Numbered from the stretch's first letter, positions 1-9,681 are shown. The stretch is DNA of 64,000 nt from an uncultured Lachnospiraceae bacterium (GCA_947625015.1 CANQMR010000005.1:1-64000), one strand, 5' to 3'. The notes: generated by a model not told the origin, from the sequence alone. A program made the numbers and translations.

Positions 1-161
1 TATAACATTTAGGATGTGTTTTTGCATTTCTTATTTTAGACTACAACTGTCTCTCAGAAAAAATGGGGAAAGTCAAAGTATTTTGCTGATTTCCTTCGCA
101 ATTTTCGGGGCAAAACTCTATTTTATTAAGGTATGTTTCTGGATATTCCTTCCAAACCGGT
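1..161. other. Intergenic segment after alaS
   Basis: This AT-rich stretch lies past the alaS stop at the window edge. I see no convincing gene, hairpin terminator or promoter in it. Short open frames here overlap the alaS end in other frames and have no ribosome binding site. Confidence 0.5.
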
Positions 162-2807
162 TTATCCCAACTGGGCCGCTGCCACCTCTTTTGCCTTTGC
201 AATGGCGTCCTTGATTCCGGCAGGATTCTTGCCGCCGGCCTGCGCCATATTCGGCCGTCCGCCGCCTCCACCGCCGACTAACGGCGCAATCTCTTTAATC
301 AGGTTCCCCGCATGGGCGCCCTGCTTTACCGCCCCTTCCGTCGCCATGGCAATCAAATTTACTTTTCCGCCATTGGCAGAGGCAATCACCACAATTCCTT
401 CGGATACCTTTTCCTTTAACTGGTCGCCTAAATCCCTTAAGCCGTTCATATCCACGCCTTCCACATCCGTAGCAATCACATGGAATCCGTTGACCTCCTG
501 CATATCAGAGGACACGTCGCCTAACGCCTCATTGGCCAGCTTAGCCTTCAGGGATTCATTTTCTGAGGAAAGCTCCTTAAGCTGCGACAAAGTGTGGGTA
601 ATCTTATCGACAAGCTGTTCCGGCGATGCCTTTAAAAGTCCCGCCGCCTCCTTTAACCGGTTCTCGATATCCCGGTAGTAGGCAAATACGCCGTCACCGG
701 TCAATGCTTCAATACGCCTTACACCGCTGGCAATTCCGGTCTCGGAAATAATCTTAAACGCAGAAATCACGCCCGTATTCTTGACATGGGTACCGCCGCA
801 TAGCTCGATAGAGAAATCCGACATGCTGACTACCCGGACAACATCGCCGTATTTCTCGCCAAACAAAGCCATGGCGCCGGTCTTTTTGGCCTCTTCAATC
901 GGCATTTCCTGAATCTTAACCGGCAGCGCCGCCATAATCTGCTCATTAACTAACTTCTCTACCTTAGACAGTTCTTCCTCGGTCATCGGGGAAAAATGTG
1001 AAAAATCAAACCGCAGACGGTTCGGCGTGACAAGGGAGCCCTTCTGCTCCACATGGTTGCCGAGAACCAGTTTTAACGCTTTCTGTAACAGGTGGGTCGC
1101 GCTGTGGTTCTTACAGGTATCCGCCCTTCCTTCCGCATCAATCTGGAGGTCTACGCTGTCGCCGGTCTTAAACATTCCCTTAGTCACAACGCCCACATGG
1201 CCGTATTTGCCGCCGGTAAGCTTAATGGTATCCTTTACCACAAACTCTGCATCCTTGGTGGTAATGACGCCGGTATCGCCCTGCTGGCCGCCCATGGTGG
1301 CATAAAATGGGGTTTCTTTCACAAATAAAGTTGCCTCGTCTCCTTCCGCCACCGCTTCCACAATCGCTTCCGCTGTTGTGAGGACGGTAATCTCCGAAGT
1401 GCAGTGATCCGTATCATAACCCACAAATTCCGTCGTAACTGCCGGGTCGATGTCGTCATAGACCGTTGCATCCGCACCCATATAATTGGTGGTCTTTCTG
1501 GCTGTACGGGCTTTTACCCGCTGTTCCTCCATACAGGCTGTAAATCCGGCCTCGTCATAACCTAAGCCCTTTTCTTCCAAAATCTCCTTCGTCAAATCCA
1601 CAGGGAAACCAAAGGTATCGTAAAGTTTAAATACATCTGCGCCGGATAATGTCTTTTCGTTCTTTTCCACAAGCCGGGCTTCCATATCGGACAAAATGGC
1701 AAGTCCTTGGTCAATCGTCTTATTAAACTGGTTCTCCTCCTGCGTCAGCACCCGGAAAATGAACTCTTTCTTCTCCTCCAACTCCGGATACCCATCTTTT
1801 GAACCGGCAATTACCGTCTCGCTCAGCCCGGCAAGAAAAGTGCCTTCAATGCCTAAAAGCCTGCCATGCCTTGCCGCCCGCCGGATTAAGCGGCGGAGCA
1901 CATAGCCCCTGCCCTCGTTAGACGGCATAATACCGTCGGAAATCATAAAGGTGGAGGAGCGGATATGGTCCGTAATCAGACGAATCGACACATCCTTATT
2001 GGCGTCCTCATGGTAGACTGCGCCCGCAAACTCACATACTTTATTCCGCAGGGCTTCAAGGGTATCCACATCAAAAATGGAATCCACATCCTGAACCACT
2101 GTTGCCAGACGCTCTAATCCCATACCGGTATCAATATTTTTATTTTCCAGTTCTGTATAATTGCCATGGCCGTCATTGTCAAACTGGGTAAATACATTGT
2201 TCCAAATCTCAATGTAGCGGTCGCAGTCACAGCCCACCTGGCAGTCCGGCTTGCCGCAGCCGTACTTTTCTCCCCGGTCATAGTAAATCTCTGAACAGGG
2301 ACCGCATGGACCGGAGCCATGCTCCCAGAAATTATCTTCCTTGCCGAAACGGTAAATCCGTTCCTTTGCAATGCCGATATCCTTATTCCAGATATCAAAA
2401 GCCTCGTCATCTTCCACATACACAGAAGGATAGAGCCTGTCCGGGTCCATCTCAAGCACTTCCGTCAAAAACTCCCAGGACCAGGCAATGGCCTCCTTCT
2501 TAAAATAATCCCCAAAAGAAAAATTGCCCAGCATCTCAAAAAAAGTGCCATGGCGGGCTGTCTTTCCCACATTTTCAATATCCCCGGTGCGGATACACTT
2601 CTGGCAGGTTGTCACCCGCTTACAGGGCGGAATCTCCTGTCCTGTAAAATATGGCTTCAAAGGCGCCATACCTGCGTTAATCAGAAGCAATGAATTATCA
2701 TTATGAGGAACTAAGGAAAAACTGTTCATCTTAAGATGTCCCTTGCTCTCAAAAAAATCAAGATACATTTTTCTAAGCTCATTTAAACCGTATTTTTTCA
2801 CAACCAT
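162..2807 (-). CDS. alaS: Alanine--tRNA ligase
   Basis: This 881-residue class II synthetase charges tRNA-Ala with alanine in the cytosol. The full family architecture is visible: an N-terminal catalytic and tRNA-binding region, then an editing domain with the zinc/active-site motif HSATHLL near residue 567 and CGGTH near residue 670, then a C-terminal DHHA1 region with the glycine-rich run VGGGGGGRPNMAQAGG near residue 842. The start is supported by GGAAGGGAGAT just upstream. Length matches full-length bacterial AlaRS. It follows a 51-residue membrane peptide gene by about 20 bases and so may be cotranscribed with it and the his genes. No T-box leader is visible directly upstream. Confidence 0.98.
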   Translation of the reverse strand: MVVKKYGLNELRKMYLDFFESKGHLKMNSFSLVPHNDNSLLLINAGMAPLKPYFTGQEIPPCKRVTTCQKCIRTGDIENVGKTARHGTFFEMLGNFSFGDYFKKEAIAWSWEFLTEVLEMDPDRLYPSVYVEDDEAFDIWNKDIGIAKERIYRFGKEDNFWEHGSGPCGPCSEIYYDRGEKYGCGKPDCQVGCDCDRYIEIWNNVFTQFDNDGHGNYTELENKNIDTGMGLERLATVVQDVDSIFDVDTLEALRNKVCEFAGAVYHEDANKDVSIRLITDHIRSSTFMISDGIMPSNEGRGYVLRRLIRRAARHGRLLGIEGTFLAGLSETVIAGSKDGYPELEEKKEFIFRVLTQEENQFNKTIDQGLAILSDMEARLVEKNEKTLSGADVFKLYDTFGFPVDLTKEILEEKGLGYDEAGFTACMEEQRVKARTARKTTNYMGADATVYDDIDPAVTTEFVGYDTDHCTSEITVLTTAEAIVEAVAEGDEATLFVKETPFYATMGGQQGDTGVITTKDAEFVVKDTIKLTGGKYGHVGVVTKGMFKTGDSVDLQIDAEGRADTCKNHSATHLLQKALKLVLGNHVEQKGSLVTPNRLRFDFSHFSPMTEEELSKVEKLVNEQIMAALPVKIQEMPIEEAKKTGAMALFGEKYGDVVRVVSMSDFSIELCGGTHVKNTGVISAFKIISETGIASGVRRIEALTGDGVFAYYRDIENRLKEAAGLLKASPEQLVDKITHTLSQLKELSSENESLKAKLANEALGDVSSDMQEVNGFHVIATDVEGVDMNGLRDLGDQLKEKVSEGIVVIASANGGKVNLIAMATEGAVKQGAHAGNLIKEIAPLVGGGGGGRPNMAQAGGKNPAGIKDAIAKAKEVAAAQLG

Positions 2808-2828
2808 ATCTCCCTTCCGACAGCTATC

Positions 2829-2984
2829 TTACGCTTCTTTTTGACTCTCCGCTTCTTCAGCCGCCTGTCTGGATAGTTTGTTCTTCTTATACTTTGCCCC
2901 AAGGATTACTCCCGCCACTGCAACAGCGCCTAAAATCACAAACTTGAATAAATACGTTAAAAATTCACCTGCTAATGCTTCCAT
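2829..2984 (-). CDS. Small single-pass membrane peptide (51 aa)
   Basis: This short gene has an ATG preceded by GGAGGATGTAAAA and a TAA stop 21 bases before alaS. The product begins MEALAGEFLTYLFKFVILG. It has one hydrophobic helix (about residues 8-29), followed by a basic stretch KYKKNKLSRQ and an acidic tail AAEEAESQKEA. This fits an anchored peptide with its charged C-terminus in the cytoplasm. I do not recognise the family and assign no function. The good ribosome binding site, clear coding character and tight fit between hisI and alaS argue that it is real. Confidence 0.75.
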   Translation of the reverse strand: MEALAGEFLTYLFKFVILGAVAVAGVILGAKYKKNKLSRQAAEEAESQKEA

Positions 2985-3025
2985 TTTTACATCCTCCATT
3001 ACATAAAATATCTATTGATCACTAC

Positions 3026-3409
3026 TTAACCCTGCGGATTGGTCAGGGTTCGGTAAAAACAATTCGGGTTTCCGGTATGGCACGCCGCTCCTACCTGAGC
3101 CACCAACGCCAGTATCGTATCCTTGTCGCAGTCAATGCGAAGCTCCTTCACATACTGTAAATGGCCGCTTTCTTCTCCCTTTTTCCAGAGCTTATTCCGG
3201 CTTCTGGAATAATAAGTCATAAAACCGGTTTCCAACGTTTTATAAAAGGATTCCCGGTTCATATAGGCCATCATCAGAACCTCTTTGGTTCTGTAATCCT
3301 GCGTAATACAGGGAATCAGCCCGTTGGCGTCTACGCGAAAGGTATCAAAATCCATGGTGCTTTCAAAAGATTTTGCGGTTAATTCTTCATTTTCTGACTG
3401 CCGTTCCAT
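3026..3409 (-). CDS. hisI: Phosphoribosyl-AMP cyclohydrolase
   Basis: HisI opens the purine ring of phosphoribosyl-AMP, the third step of histidine biosynthesis. The 127-residue product has the metal-binding motifs DCDKDT and a cysteine cluster ([14 protein letters not shown]), plus the family motif [10 protein letters not shown]. The ATG at 3409 is chosen over an upstream in-frame start because GGAGGAGAAC sits directly before it. It is the cyclohydrolase alone: no HisE pyrophosphohydrolase domain is fused at the C-terminus, and no hisE is in the window. It follows hisB by about 65 bases and ends the his group. Confidence 0.95.
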   Translation of the reverse strand: MERQSENEELTAKSFESTMDFDTFRVDANGLIPCITQDYRTKEVLMMAYMNRESFYKTLETGFMTYYSRSRNKLWKKGEESGHLQYVKELRIDCDKDTILALVAQVGAACHTGNPNCFYRTLTNPQG

Positions 3410-3472
3410 AGTTCTCCTCCAAAACCTCATTGTCTTCCGGCAAAAATTACGGCCGCCGGTCAAAAACTGCCA

Positions 3473-4066
3473 TTACAGGGTTCCCTTGGTGGACAACACT
3501 GTCTCCTTCATCCGGGAATCTATCTGGGTTGCCTCGTCTAACGCCTTGGCAAACGCCTTAAATGCCGCTTCAATAATGTGATGGTTATTATTGCCGGAAA
3601 ACTGCTTTAAATGCAGGTTCATTCCTGCGCTGTAGGAAACCGCATAGAAAAATTCCCGAACCATCTCTGTATCAAAGTATCCCACCTGGTCAACGGTTAA
3701 ATCCATATCATAGGAAAAATAGGGTCTGCCGGACAAATCAACGGCGCACAGCACTAAGCTTTCATCCATGGGAAGAAATCTCTGTCCATAACGCCTGATT
3801 CCCTTCTTATCCCCCACTGCCTTCTTAATTGCCTCGCCAAGTACAATGCCTGTGTCCTCAATCGTATGGTGGGAATCCACATACAAATCCCCTTTTACCA
3901 AAAGTTTCAAGTCAAAAAAACCATGTCTGGCAAAGGAATTTAACATATGGTCAAAAAAACCAATTCCTGTATCAATCTTGGTCTTGCCGCTGCCGTCTAA
4001 ATGCAGCTCCAATTTAATCTCTGTCTCATTTGTCTTTCTCTCAACATAAGCAATCCGTTCCGCCAT
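3473..4066 (-). CDS. hisB: Imidazoleglycerol-phosphate dehydratase
   Basis: This enzyme dehydrates imidazole glycerol phosphate to imidazole acetol phosphate in histidine biosynthesis. The 197-residue protein is the monofunctional form, with the paired manganese-binding histidine motifs FFDHMLNSFARHG, DSHHTIED and GNNNHHIIEAAFKA. The start is supported by GAGGAGAGGAAT. It lies 120 bases downstream of the NYN/LOTUS gene. A candidate promoter lies in that gap, so hisB-hisI may be expressed partly independently of hisZGD. Confidence 0.97.
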   Translation of the reverse strand: MAERIAYVERKTNETEIKLELHLDGSGKTKIDTGIGFFDHMLNSFARHGFFDLKLLVKGDLYVDSHHTIEDTGIVLGEAIKKAVGDKKGIRRYGQRFLPMDESLVLCAVDLSGRPYFSYDMDLTVDQVGYFDTEMVREFFYAVSYSAGMNLHLKQFSGNNNHHIIEAAFKAFAKALDEATQIDSRMKETVLSTKGTL

Positions 4067-4130
4067 ATTCCTCTCCTCACATTATTCTCACTATAGGTAT
4101 TTTCGAAACGCATCTGTTTTCATGCATGTT

Positions 4131-4159
4131 ATTGTAGCATATTATTCCATAAAATACCA
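4131..4159 (-). promoter_or_regulatory. Candidate promoter for hisB-hisI
   Basis: On the minus strand a TACAAT -10 (4131-4136), preceded by TGC (extended -10), lies 17 bases from a weak -35 TGGTAT (4154-4159). It sits in the 120-base gap between the NYN gene and hisB. This is a pattern call only; the -35 is poor. Confidence 0.4.
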
Positions 4160-4187
4160 CATAAAAACTGATTCAAGGGGTTGTGTA

Positions 4188-5129
4188 TCATTTTTTCTTT
4201 TTCAGTCTTACCCGGTTCTCCTCCACAGAAAGCCCCTGAATGCTGCGAAGGAAGCTGGAAAACCGGCTGAACCCATAATCGTGTAGGTCAAAGCCCCTGT
4301 GTTCTTCTTTCAGCTTATCATTGATAATGGAGAGATTGTCAATGACTCCGTTATTTCCCTTGATGATTGCAACGACCTCGTCTTTAATCGCATTCATCTC
4401 AATGGAGGACTCTCCCTTCTTTACATAATAGTGATTGTTCTCCCGGCTGATGTCAAAGCCCGGCATCTCCTCGCTGATTAATACGCTTAATTTGGAATAA
4501 CCGTAATTGCGCACATCAAAATCCGGATAACGCTCGCTAAGCCTCCTGCCAATGGCGCCTAAATCCACCCTTCCCTTGCTGGATTCATTAATCATGGAGA
4601 GTATGGATTTCTCCAAATCCTGAATACTGGTCACATAATTCTGTTCGCTGTCGTCATGGACACTGTTCGCCATAAGGCCGCTGTTTTCCTTATCCGACTC
4701 CCCGATTAAATTCAGATGGATAAAACGGTTACAGGCTCTTGTCAGGGCCGGGGGCGTCTTGGACTCTCCCATGCCGATGACATACTTGTTCTCTTCCCGG
4801 AGCCGCATGGCAAGCCTGGTAAAATCGCTGTCGCTGGTAACAAGGCAGAAACCCTCCACCTTATTCTGATACAGCAAATCCATGGCGTCAATGACCATGG
4901 CCATGTCTGTGCTGTTCTTGCCCGCAGTGTAGGAAAACTGCTGGATCGGAATAATGGAATACTCAAGAAGCGTTTCCTCCTTCCAGCCTATGCCCTTTGA
5001 CCAGTTGCCGTATATTCTCCTACAGGAAGCAAATCCGTATTTTTCCAATTCTTCAAAGATAATCGGCGCATATTTTGCGCTGACATTTTCCGCGTCAATC
5101 AACACCGCAAACTGCATTTTTTCTTCCAT
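4188..5129 (-). CDS. NYN-domain protein with two OST-HTH/LOTUS domains
   Basis: This 313-residue protein has an N-terminal NYN (PIN-like nuclease) domain, about residues 5-140. Its acidic residues are D12 (LIDAEN), D75 (NSTDMAMVIDAMD) and D100/D102 (TSDSDF), the usual metal-binding set. Two tandem winged-helix OST-HTH/LOTUS domains follow, about 167-235 and 246-313, each with the FDxxxYGYSKLS or FDLHDYGFSRFS signature. The LabA/DUF88-type NYN-LOTUS family is thought to bind and perhaps cut RNA; the target here is unknown. The gene lies between hisD and hisB, 20 bases after hisD's neighbouring start region and with a good GGAGGCGGCAGC site. A role in his mRNA control is only a guess from position. 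Confidence 0.88.
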   Translation of the reverse strand: MEEKMQFAVLIDAENVSAKYAPIIFEELEKYGFASCRRIYGNWSKGIGWKEETLLEYSIIPIQQFSYTAGKNSTDMAMVIDAMDLLYQNKVEGFCLVTSDSDFTRLAMRLREENKYVIGMGESKTPPALTRACNRFIHLNLIGESDKENSGLMANSVHDDSEQNYVTSIQDLEKSILSMINESSKGRVDLGAIGRRLSERYPDFDVRNYGYSKLSVLISEEMPGFDISRENNHYYVKKGESSIEMNAIKDEVVAIIKGNNGVIDNLSIINDKLKEEHRGFDLHDYGFSRFSSFLRSIQGLSVEENRVRLKKKK

Positions 5130-5149
5130 GCTGCCGCCTCCTATGCTTT

Positions 5150-6442
5150 TTACTTCTCAAACCGCACCTGAATGGAATTAGCGTGGGCGGTAAGCTGCTC
5201 GCTTGCAGCAAAATCAATAATATCCTGATGAACCGGCGCTAAGGCTTCCTTTGAGTAATAAATAATGCTTGACTTTTTCACAAAATCATCCACGCTCAAA
5301 GGAGAGAAGAATTTGGCGGTTCCGTTGGTTGGCAGGACATGGTTGGGTCCGGCAAAATAATCGCCCAAAGGCTCGGAGCTGTATTCTCCGATAAAGATTG
5401 CGCCCGCATTTTGTATCTTCATCATGACCTCAAAAGGATTCTTTGTCACAATCTCCAAATGTTCGCTGGCAATGTCGTTAGCCGCCTCAATCGCAGTCTC
5501 CAAATCGTCAGCCACAAGGATATATCCGTAATTGTCAAGGGACTTTTTAATAATCTCGCTGCGGCTTAGCTTCGTTAAAAAGCCGGCAATCTCATCAGAC
5601 ACCTTCTGCGCCAGTTCCTTCGAGGTCGTAACCAAAATAGCGGAGGCCAGCTCGTCATGCTCTGCCTGGGACAATAAATCTGCCGCCACATACCGGGGAT
5701 TGGCGGTCTCGTCTGCAAGCACTAAAATCTCTGACGGTCCTGCAATGGAGTCAATGCTGACATATCCGTATACCGCGCGCTTTGCCAGCGCCACAAAAAT
5801 ATTGCCCGGTCCCACGATTTTGTCTACTTTGGGCACAGACTGGGTGCCAAAGGCAAGGGCCGCAATGGCCTGAGCCCCGCCTGCCTTGTAGATTGCGTCT
5901 ACTCCCGCCTCGTTGGCAGCCACTAAGGTTGTGGCATAGACCTTGCCCGACGCGTCGCAGGGAGTTGTCATAATCACCTTTTTCACTCCGGCCACCTTGG
6001 CCGGTACAATGTTCATCAGTACAGAGGAGGGATAAACCGCCTTGCCGCCCGGCACATATACGCCCACTGCCTGTAAGGGAGTTACCTTCTGCCCTAACAT
6101 CGTACCCGTCTCAGTGGTGTCAAACCAGCTAAACTGTTTCTGTTTCTCGTGGTAGGTACGGATATTGACAAGCGCCTTCCTGATGACTTCCAATAAATGT
6201 TCGTCTACCTCCTGATAGGCTTCTTCAATCTCTTTCTTCGTCACCTGAATATTATCGGCGGTAATCTCCGCTTTATCAAATTTCTTTGTGTATTCAAATA
6301 ACGCCCGGTCCCCGTTTGCCCTTACCTTGTCTACAATCTCCTGAACCGTATCCGCATATTCCGTATAATTATTGGGACTTCTCTTTAATAAATCATTTAA
6401 TAAATTCTGTTTTGTCTCCTGCGTAAGCTTTACAATCCGCAT
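5150..6442 (-). CDS. hisD: Histidinol dehydrogenase
   Basis: HisD oxidises L-histidinol to L-histidine in two NAD-dependent steps, using zinc. The 430-residue product contains family hallmarks such as GVYVPGGKAVYPSSVLMN, IAGPSEILVLAD, LSQAEHD and the C-terminal GPNHVLPT region. The ATG at 6442 is preferred over one 33 bases upstream because AAAAAGGAGAACAGAG precedes it; this also leaves a 22-base gap from hisG. It belongs to the hisZ-hisG-hisD run. Confidence 0.97.
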   Translation of the reverse strand: MRIVKLTQETKQNLLNDLLKRSPNNYTEYADTVQEIVDKVRANGDRALFEYTKKFDKAEITADNIQVTKKEIEEAYQEVDEHLLEVIRKALVNIRTYHEKQKQFSWFDTTETGTMLGQKVTPLQAVGVYVPGGKAVYPSSVLMNIVPAKVAGVKKVIMTTPCDASGKVYATTLVAANEAGVDAIYKAGGAQAIAALAFGTQSVPKVDKIVGPGNIFVALAKRAVYGYVSIDSIAGPSEILVLADETANPRYVAADLLSQAEHDELASAILVTTSKELAQKVSDEIAGFLTKLSRSEIIKKSLDNYGYILVADDLETAIEAANDIASEHLEIVTKNPFEVMMKIQNAGAIFIGEYSSEPLGDYFAGPNHVLPTNGTAKFFSPLSVDDFVKKSSIIYYSKEALAPVHQDIIDFAASEQLTAHANSIQVRFEK

Positions 6443-6464
6443 TCTCTGTTCTCCTTTTTGCAAA

Positions 6465-7112
6465 TTACTGCTCATAAAGCAGTGTCTTTAACTCTTTAAC
6501 GATATTTAAAATCCGGTCCTGCTCCATCTTCAGGCTGACCTTATTCACCACCATACGGCAGGATAAGGGGCAAATCTCCTCTAACACTTCTAAGCCGTTC
6601 TCCTTAAGGGTGGTTCCCGTCTCCACGATATCCACGATTACATCAGACAAATCCACGATCGGCGCCAACTCCACAGAGCCGTTTAACTTGATAATCTCTA
6701 CTGTCTGGTTCTTTTTGGTCTGAAAATAATTCTTGGCAATGTTGGGATATTTGCTGGCTACCCGGATAATCTCATTCCGCTGTAGAATATCTCTTGCTTC
6801 TGCCGGTCCGCAGACGCACATTCTGCACCTGCCAAAGCCTAAATCCAGCATCTCATATATATTGTCCCTGCCTTCCTCTAGCAGAGTATCCTTTCCCACT
6901 ACGCCGATGTCCGCCGCGCCGTATTCCACATAGGTAGGCACATCGCCCGCCTTGGCGAGAAAAAAGCGCAGTTTCAGCTTCTCATTGGTAAATATCAATT
7001 TTCGTGTATCGGGGTCTTTCATCTCCTCGCAGGTAATCCCGATTTGTTCTAAATAGCTAAGCGTCGTTCTGGCAAGCCTGCCCTTGGCCAGCGCAAATGT
7101 AATATATCTCAT
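6465..7112 (-). CDS. hisG: ATP phosphoribosyltransferase, short form
   Basis: HisG joins ATP and PRPP in the first committed step of histidine synthesis. At 215 residues it is the short form, lacking the C-terminal histidine-binding regulatory domain. Such forms depend on HisZ, which is encoded directly upstream. Visible signatures include ALAKGRL at the N-terminus and [19 protein letters not shown], the PRPP-binding loop. Start supported by AAGAGAGGACGAC. Confidence 0.97.
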   Translation of the reverse strand: MRYITFALAKGRLARTTLSYLEQIGITCEEMKDPDTRKLIFTNEKLKLRFFLAKAGDVPTYVEYGAADIGVVGKDTLLEEGRDNIYEMLDLGFGRCRMCVCGPAEARDILQRNEIIRVASKYPNIAKNYFQTKKNQTVEIIKLNGSVELAPIVDLSDVIVDIVETGTTLKENGLEVLEEICPLSCRMVVNKVSLKMEQDRILNIVKELKTLLYEQ

Positions 7113-7172
7113 TGTCGTCCTCTCTTAATTCCATAATTGGTTATTGGAAAACCGCATCTATCAAATGGCATC

Positions 7173-8432
7173 TTAGCAGTATGTGATGTCTTCCACCAAA
7201 GCCTGTCCTACCACGTCCGCCACAAAGTCATAGATTTTAACCTCTGTATTGCTAATCAAATAAAACATTCCGGAGAAATGGTGTTTCCTTCCGTACTGGG
7301 CGTAATCCTCAACCTCTTTCCGTCTGGATTTGCGGATTAATTCCACCCTGCGCCCCGACTTTCTTAACAGGTTGGCAAGCTGCACAGCCGCCTTCTGCTG
7401 GTCGATATCGTACAGGATAATGCTGTCGGAATTATCAATATTGATAATAATCCGCTGTCTGGAAATGGCAGTCATTAAATCGTCAATGTAAAAGGCAAAC
7501 CCGATGGCCGGGGACGGCTTTCCATACTGGGCTAAAAGATTGTCATAACGCCCGCCCTTTACCACTGCATCACCTGTTCCGTAAGTATAGCCCCGGAAAA
7601 TGATGCCTGAATAATATTCATAACGGCTGAGCAGGGAAAAGTCAAAGCTGATATACTGTTCATATCCGGAATACGACAATACCTTGGACACCTTTTCCAG
7701 TCTCCGGATAGCCTCTAAGGATACCGGATTCTTTACCAGCTTTCTGGCATTATTCAGCATATTCCTTCCGCCAAACAACTGGTCAAAGGATAGGAGGACA
7801 TGCTTAACATCCTCTTCTAAGTCTAAGTCCCGAATCAGGGATTCCACGCCAAAGAAATTCCGGTTATGAATCAGCCGGTGCAGTTCTCCGGCAGTCTTTT
7901 CATCAATGCCTGCCTCCTTAATAATTCCCTTAAAGAAATCCACCTCGCCAATCTCAATTTGAAAATCTTTCATCCCTATAGCTAAGAAACAGTCAATCAC
8001 CGTAGCAATAACTTCTGCATCCGCCGCGGAAGACGCGTCATTAATGAGTTCTGCGCCAAGCTGCGTCATCTCATTTAACTTGCCCTGATGGTTATGGGTG
8101 TTAAAAAAGGTATTCCCCTCATAGCAAAGGCGGATCGGCAAATCCTCATCCTCGTAATACTTCACTGCGCATCTTGCAATGCTGGGCGTAATATCCGGCC
8201 TTAAAACCAAAGTATTATTCTCCCGGTCAAAAAACTTATACATCTCATTAGACGCCGCCGAGCCTTTGTCCTGATTAAAGATATCAAAAAATTCAAAGGT
8301 AGGCGTCTGTATTTCGTTGTAGCCATGAAGGGCAAGGACGTCATTCATCTTTTCCAAAACCTTGCGTTTTCTCTTACATTCATTGCCGTAAATGTCCCTT
8401 ACACCCTCCGGCGTGTGTAGTAACTTTTCCAT
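7173..8432 (-). CDS. hisZ: ATP phosphoribosyltransferase regulatory subunit
   Basis: HisZ is a catalytically inactive relative of histidyl-tRNA synthetase. It assembles with short HisG and carries feedback control by histidine. The 419-residue protein has the class II synthetase fold motifs (TPEGVRDIYG, TPTFEFFDIF, FYYSG-like YEYYSGIIFRGY, VVKGGRYDNL). It lies immediately before hisG, which separates it from a true HisS, and a downstream anticodon-binding domain is only partly represented. It starts the his group, 75 bases after trpS. No T-box is seen in that gap. Confidence 0.93.
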   Translation of the reverse strand: MEKLLHTPEGVRDIYGNECKRKRKVLEKMNDVLALHGYNEIQTPTFEFFDIFNQDKGSAASNEMYKFFDRENNTLVLRPDITPSIARCAVKYYEDEDLPIRLCYEGNTFFNTHNHQGKLNEMTQLGAELINDASSAADAEVIATVIDCFLAIGMKDFQIEIGEVDFFKGIIKEAGIDEKTAGELHRLIHNRNFFGVESLIRDLDLEEDVKHVLLSFDQLFGGRNMLNNARKLVKNPVSLEAIRRLEKVSKVLSYSGYEQYISFDFSLLSRYEYYSGIIFRGYTYGTGDAVVKGGRYDNLLAQYGKPSPAIGFAFYIDDLMTAISRQRIIINIDNSDSIILYDIDQQKAAVQLANLLRKSGRRVELIRKSRRKEVEDYAQYGRKHHFSGMFYLISNTEVKIYDFVADVVGQALVEDITYC

Positions 8433-8507
8433 ACTCTGTAATCTCCATTCCTTATCGGGATCTTTCGTCTTAAGCGCCCTGTTGTCTCCGGCGTTGCTTA
8501 TTGCCTT

Positions 8508-9602
8508 CTAATCTGCACTGCTTCTATATTTCTCGATATGCTTTTGAATCAGCTCTTCATCTTCAAAATAGTTAATCCGCATGGCGTTCTTCACAGCGTC
8601 TAACGTCTTTTCCGCCACCTGCCTAGCCACCTCGCTTCCTTTTTTCAGAATCTCATAGACATAGGCGATATCTTTTTCATACTCGTGCCTTCTGTTGCGG
8701 ATAGGCTCTAATTCCTCCTGGATTACGCTGTTTAGGAACTTCTTTACTTTCACATCTCCAAGACCGCCTCTGGTATAATGAGCCTTTAACTCATCCAGAT
8801 TCGCATACTCCGGAAGATAGCGTTCAAAATGTTCCGTCCTGCAAAATGCATCTAAATAAGTGAACACTGTATTGCCCTCTAACTTACCCGGATCTGTAAT
8901 CTTAATGTGGTCCGGATCGGTATACATGCTCATCACTTTTTTCTTTATCTCCTCCGGCTCCTCAGAAAGATAAATGCAGTTGCCTAAGGATTTGCTCATC
9001 TTGGCCTTGCCGTCAATGCCCGGCAGCCGCTTGCAGGCCTCGTTGTCCGGCAGCAGAATGTCCGGATCGGTCAACGCTTCCCCATACACAGTATTAAACT
9101 TGTGGACAATCTCTTTGGTCTGTTCTAACATCGGCATCTGGTCCTCCCCGACAGGAACAGTGGTCGCCTGAAACGCCGTAATATCCGCCGCCTGGCTGAT
9201 GGGATAGGTAAAAAAGCCAACGGGGATACTGGTTTCAAAATTACGCATCTTAATCTCTGTCTTAACCGTCGGATTTCTCTGCAATCGGGACACTGTAACC
9301 AGATTCATATAATAAAAGGTCAGTTCCGTAAGCTGGGGAATCTGGGACTGGATTAAAATTGTGGATTTTGCCGGGTCAATGCCGCAGGCCAGATAATCTA
9401 ATGCCACCTCGATGATATTCTCCCGCACCTTATCCGGGTTATCCGCATTGTCGGTAAGTGCCTGCGCATCGGCAATCATAATATAGATTTTCTCATATTC
9501 ACCGGAATTTTGCAATTCCACCCTCCGTTTTAATGAGCCGACATAATGTCCTACATGTAATCTTCCTGTCGGTCTGTCGCCGGTCAATATTATCTTTCCC
9601 AT
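8508..9602 (-). CDS. trpS: Tryptophan--tRNA ligase
   Basis: A class I synthetase of 364 residues that charges tRNA-Trp. It shows the HIGH-type motif as RLHVGHYVGS near the N-terminus and the KMSKS motif as AKMSKSLGN. The ATG at 9602 is preferred over one 18 bases upstream because GGAGAATAGAT is placed directly before it. It is followed by hisZ. The upstream leader is only about 120 bases and holds a TATAAT but no T-box consensus. Confidence 0.97.
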   Translation of the reverse strand: MGKIILTGDRPTGRLHVGHYVGSLKRRVELQNSGEYEKIYIMIADAQALTDNADNPDKVRENIIEVALDYLACGIDPAKSTILIQSQIPQLTELTFYYMNLVTVSRLQRNPTVKTEIKMRNFETSIPVGFFTYPISQAADITAFQATTVPVGEDQMPMLEQTKEIVHKFNTVYGEALTDPDILLPDNEACKRLPGIDGKAKMSKSLGNCIYLSEEPEEIKKKVMSMYTDPDHIKITDPGKLEGNTVFTYLDAFCRTEHFERYLPEYANLDELKAHYTRGGLGDVKVKKFLNSVIQEELEPIRNRRHEYEKDIAYVYEILKKGSEVARQVAEKTLDAVKNAMRINYFEDEELIQKHIEKYRSSAD

Positions 9603-9681
9603 ATCTATTCTCCTCATCATTTATTTCTATGCACCGCTTATCATAATCATATAGCGTCGTTATGTCCGGATAAACATACTA

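Noticed and set aside
3410-3463. Longer hisI start at 3463
   Set aside because: The extension has no ribosome binding site, whereas GGAGGAGAAC sits directly before the ATG at 3409.
7173-8432. Calling this gene histidyl-tRNA synthetase (hisS)
   Set aside because: It lies directly before a short-form hisG that needs HisZ, and it lacks a well-formed anticodon-binding domain, so the regulatory subunit fits better.
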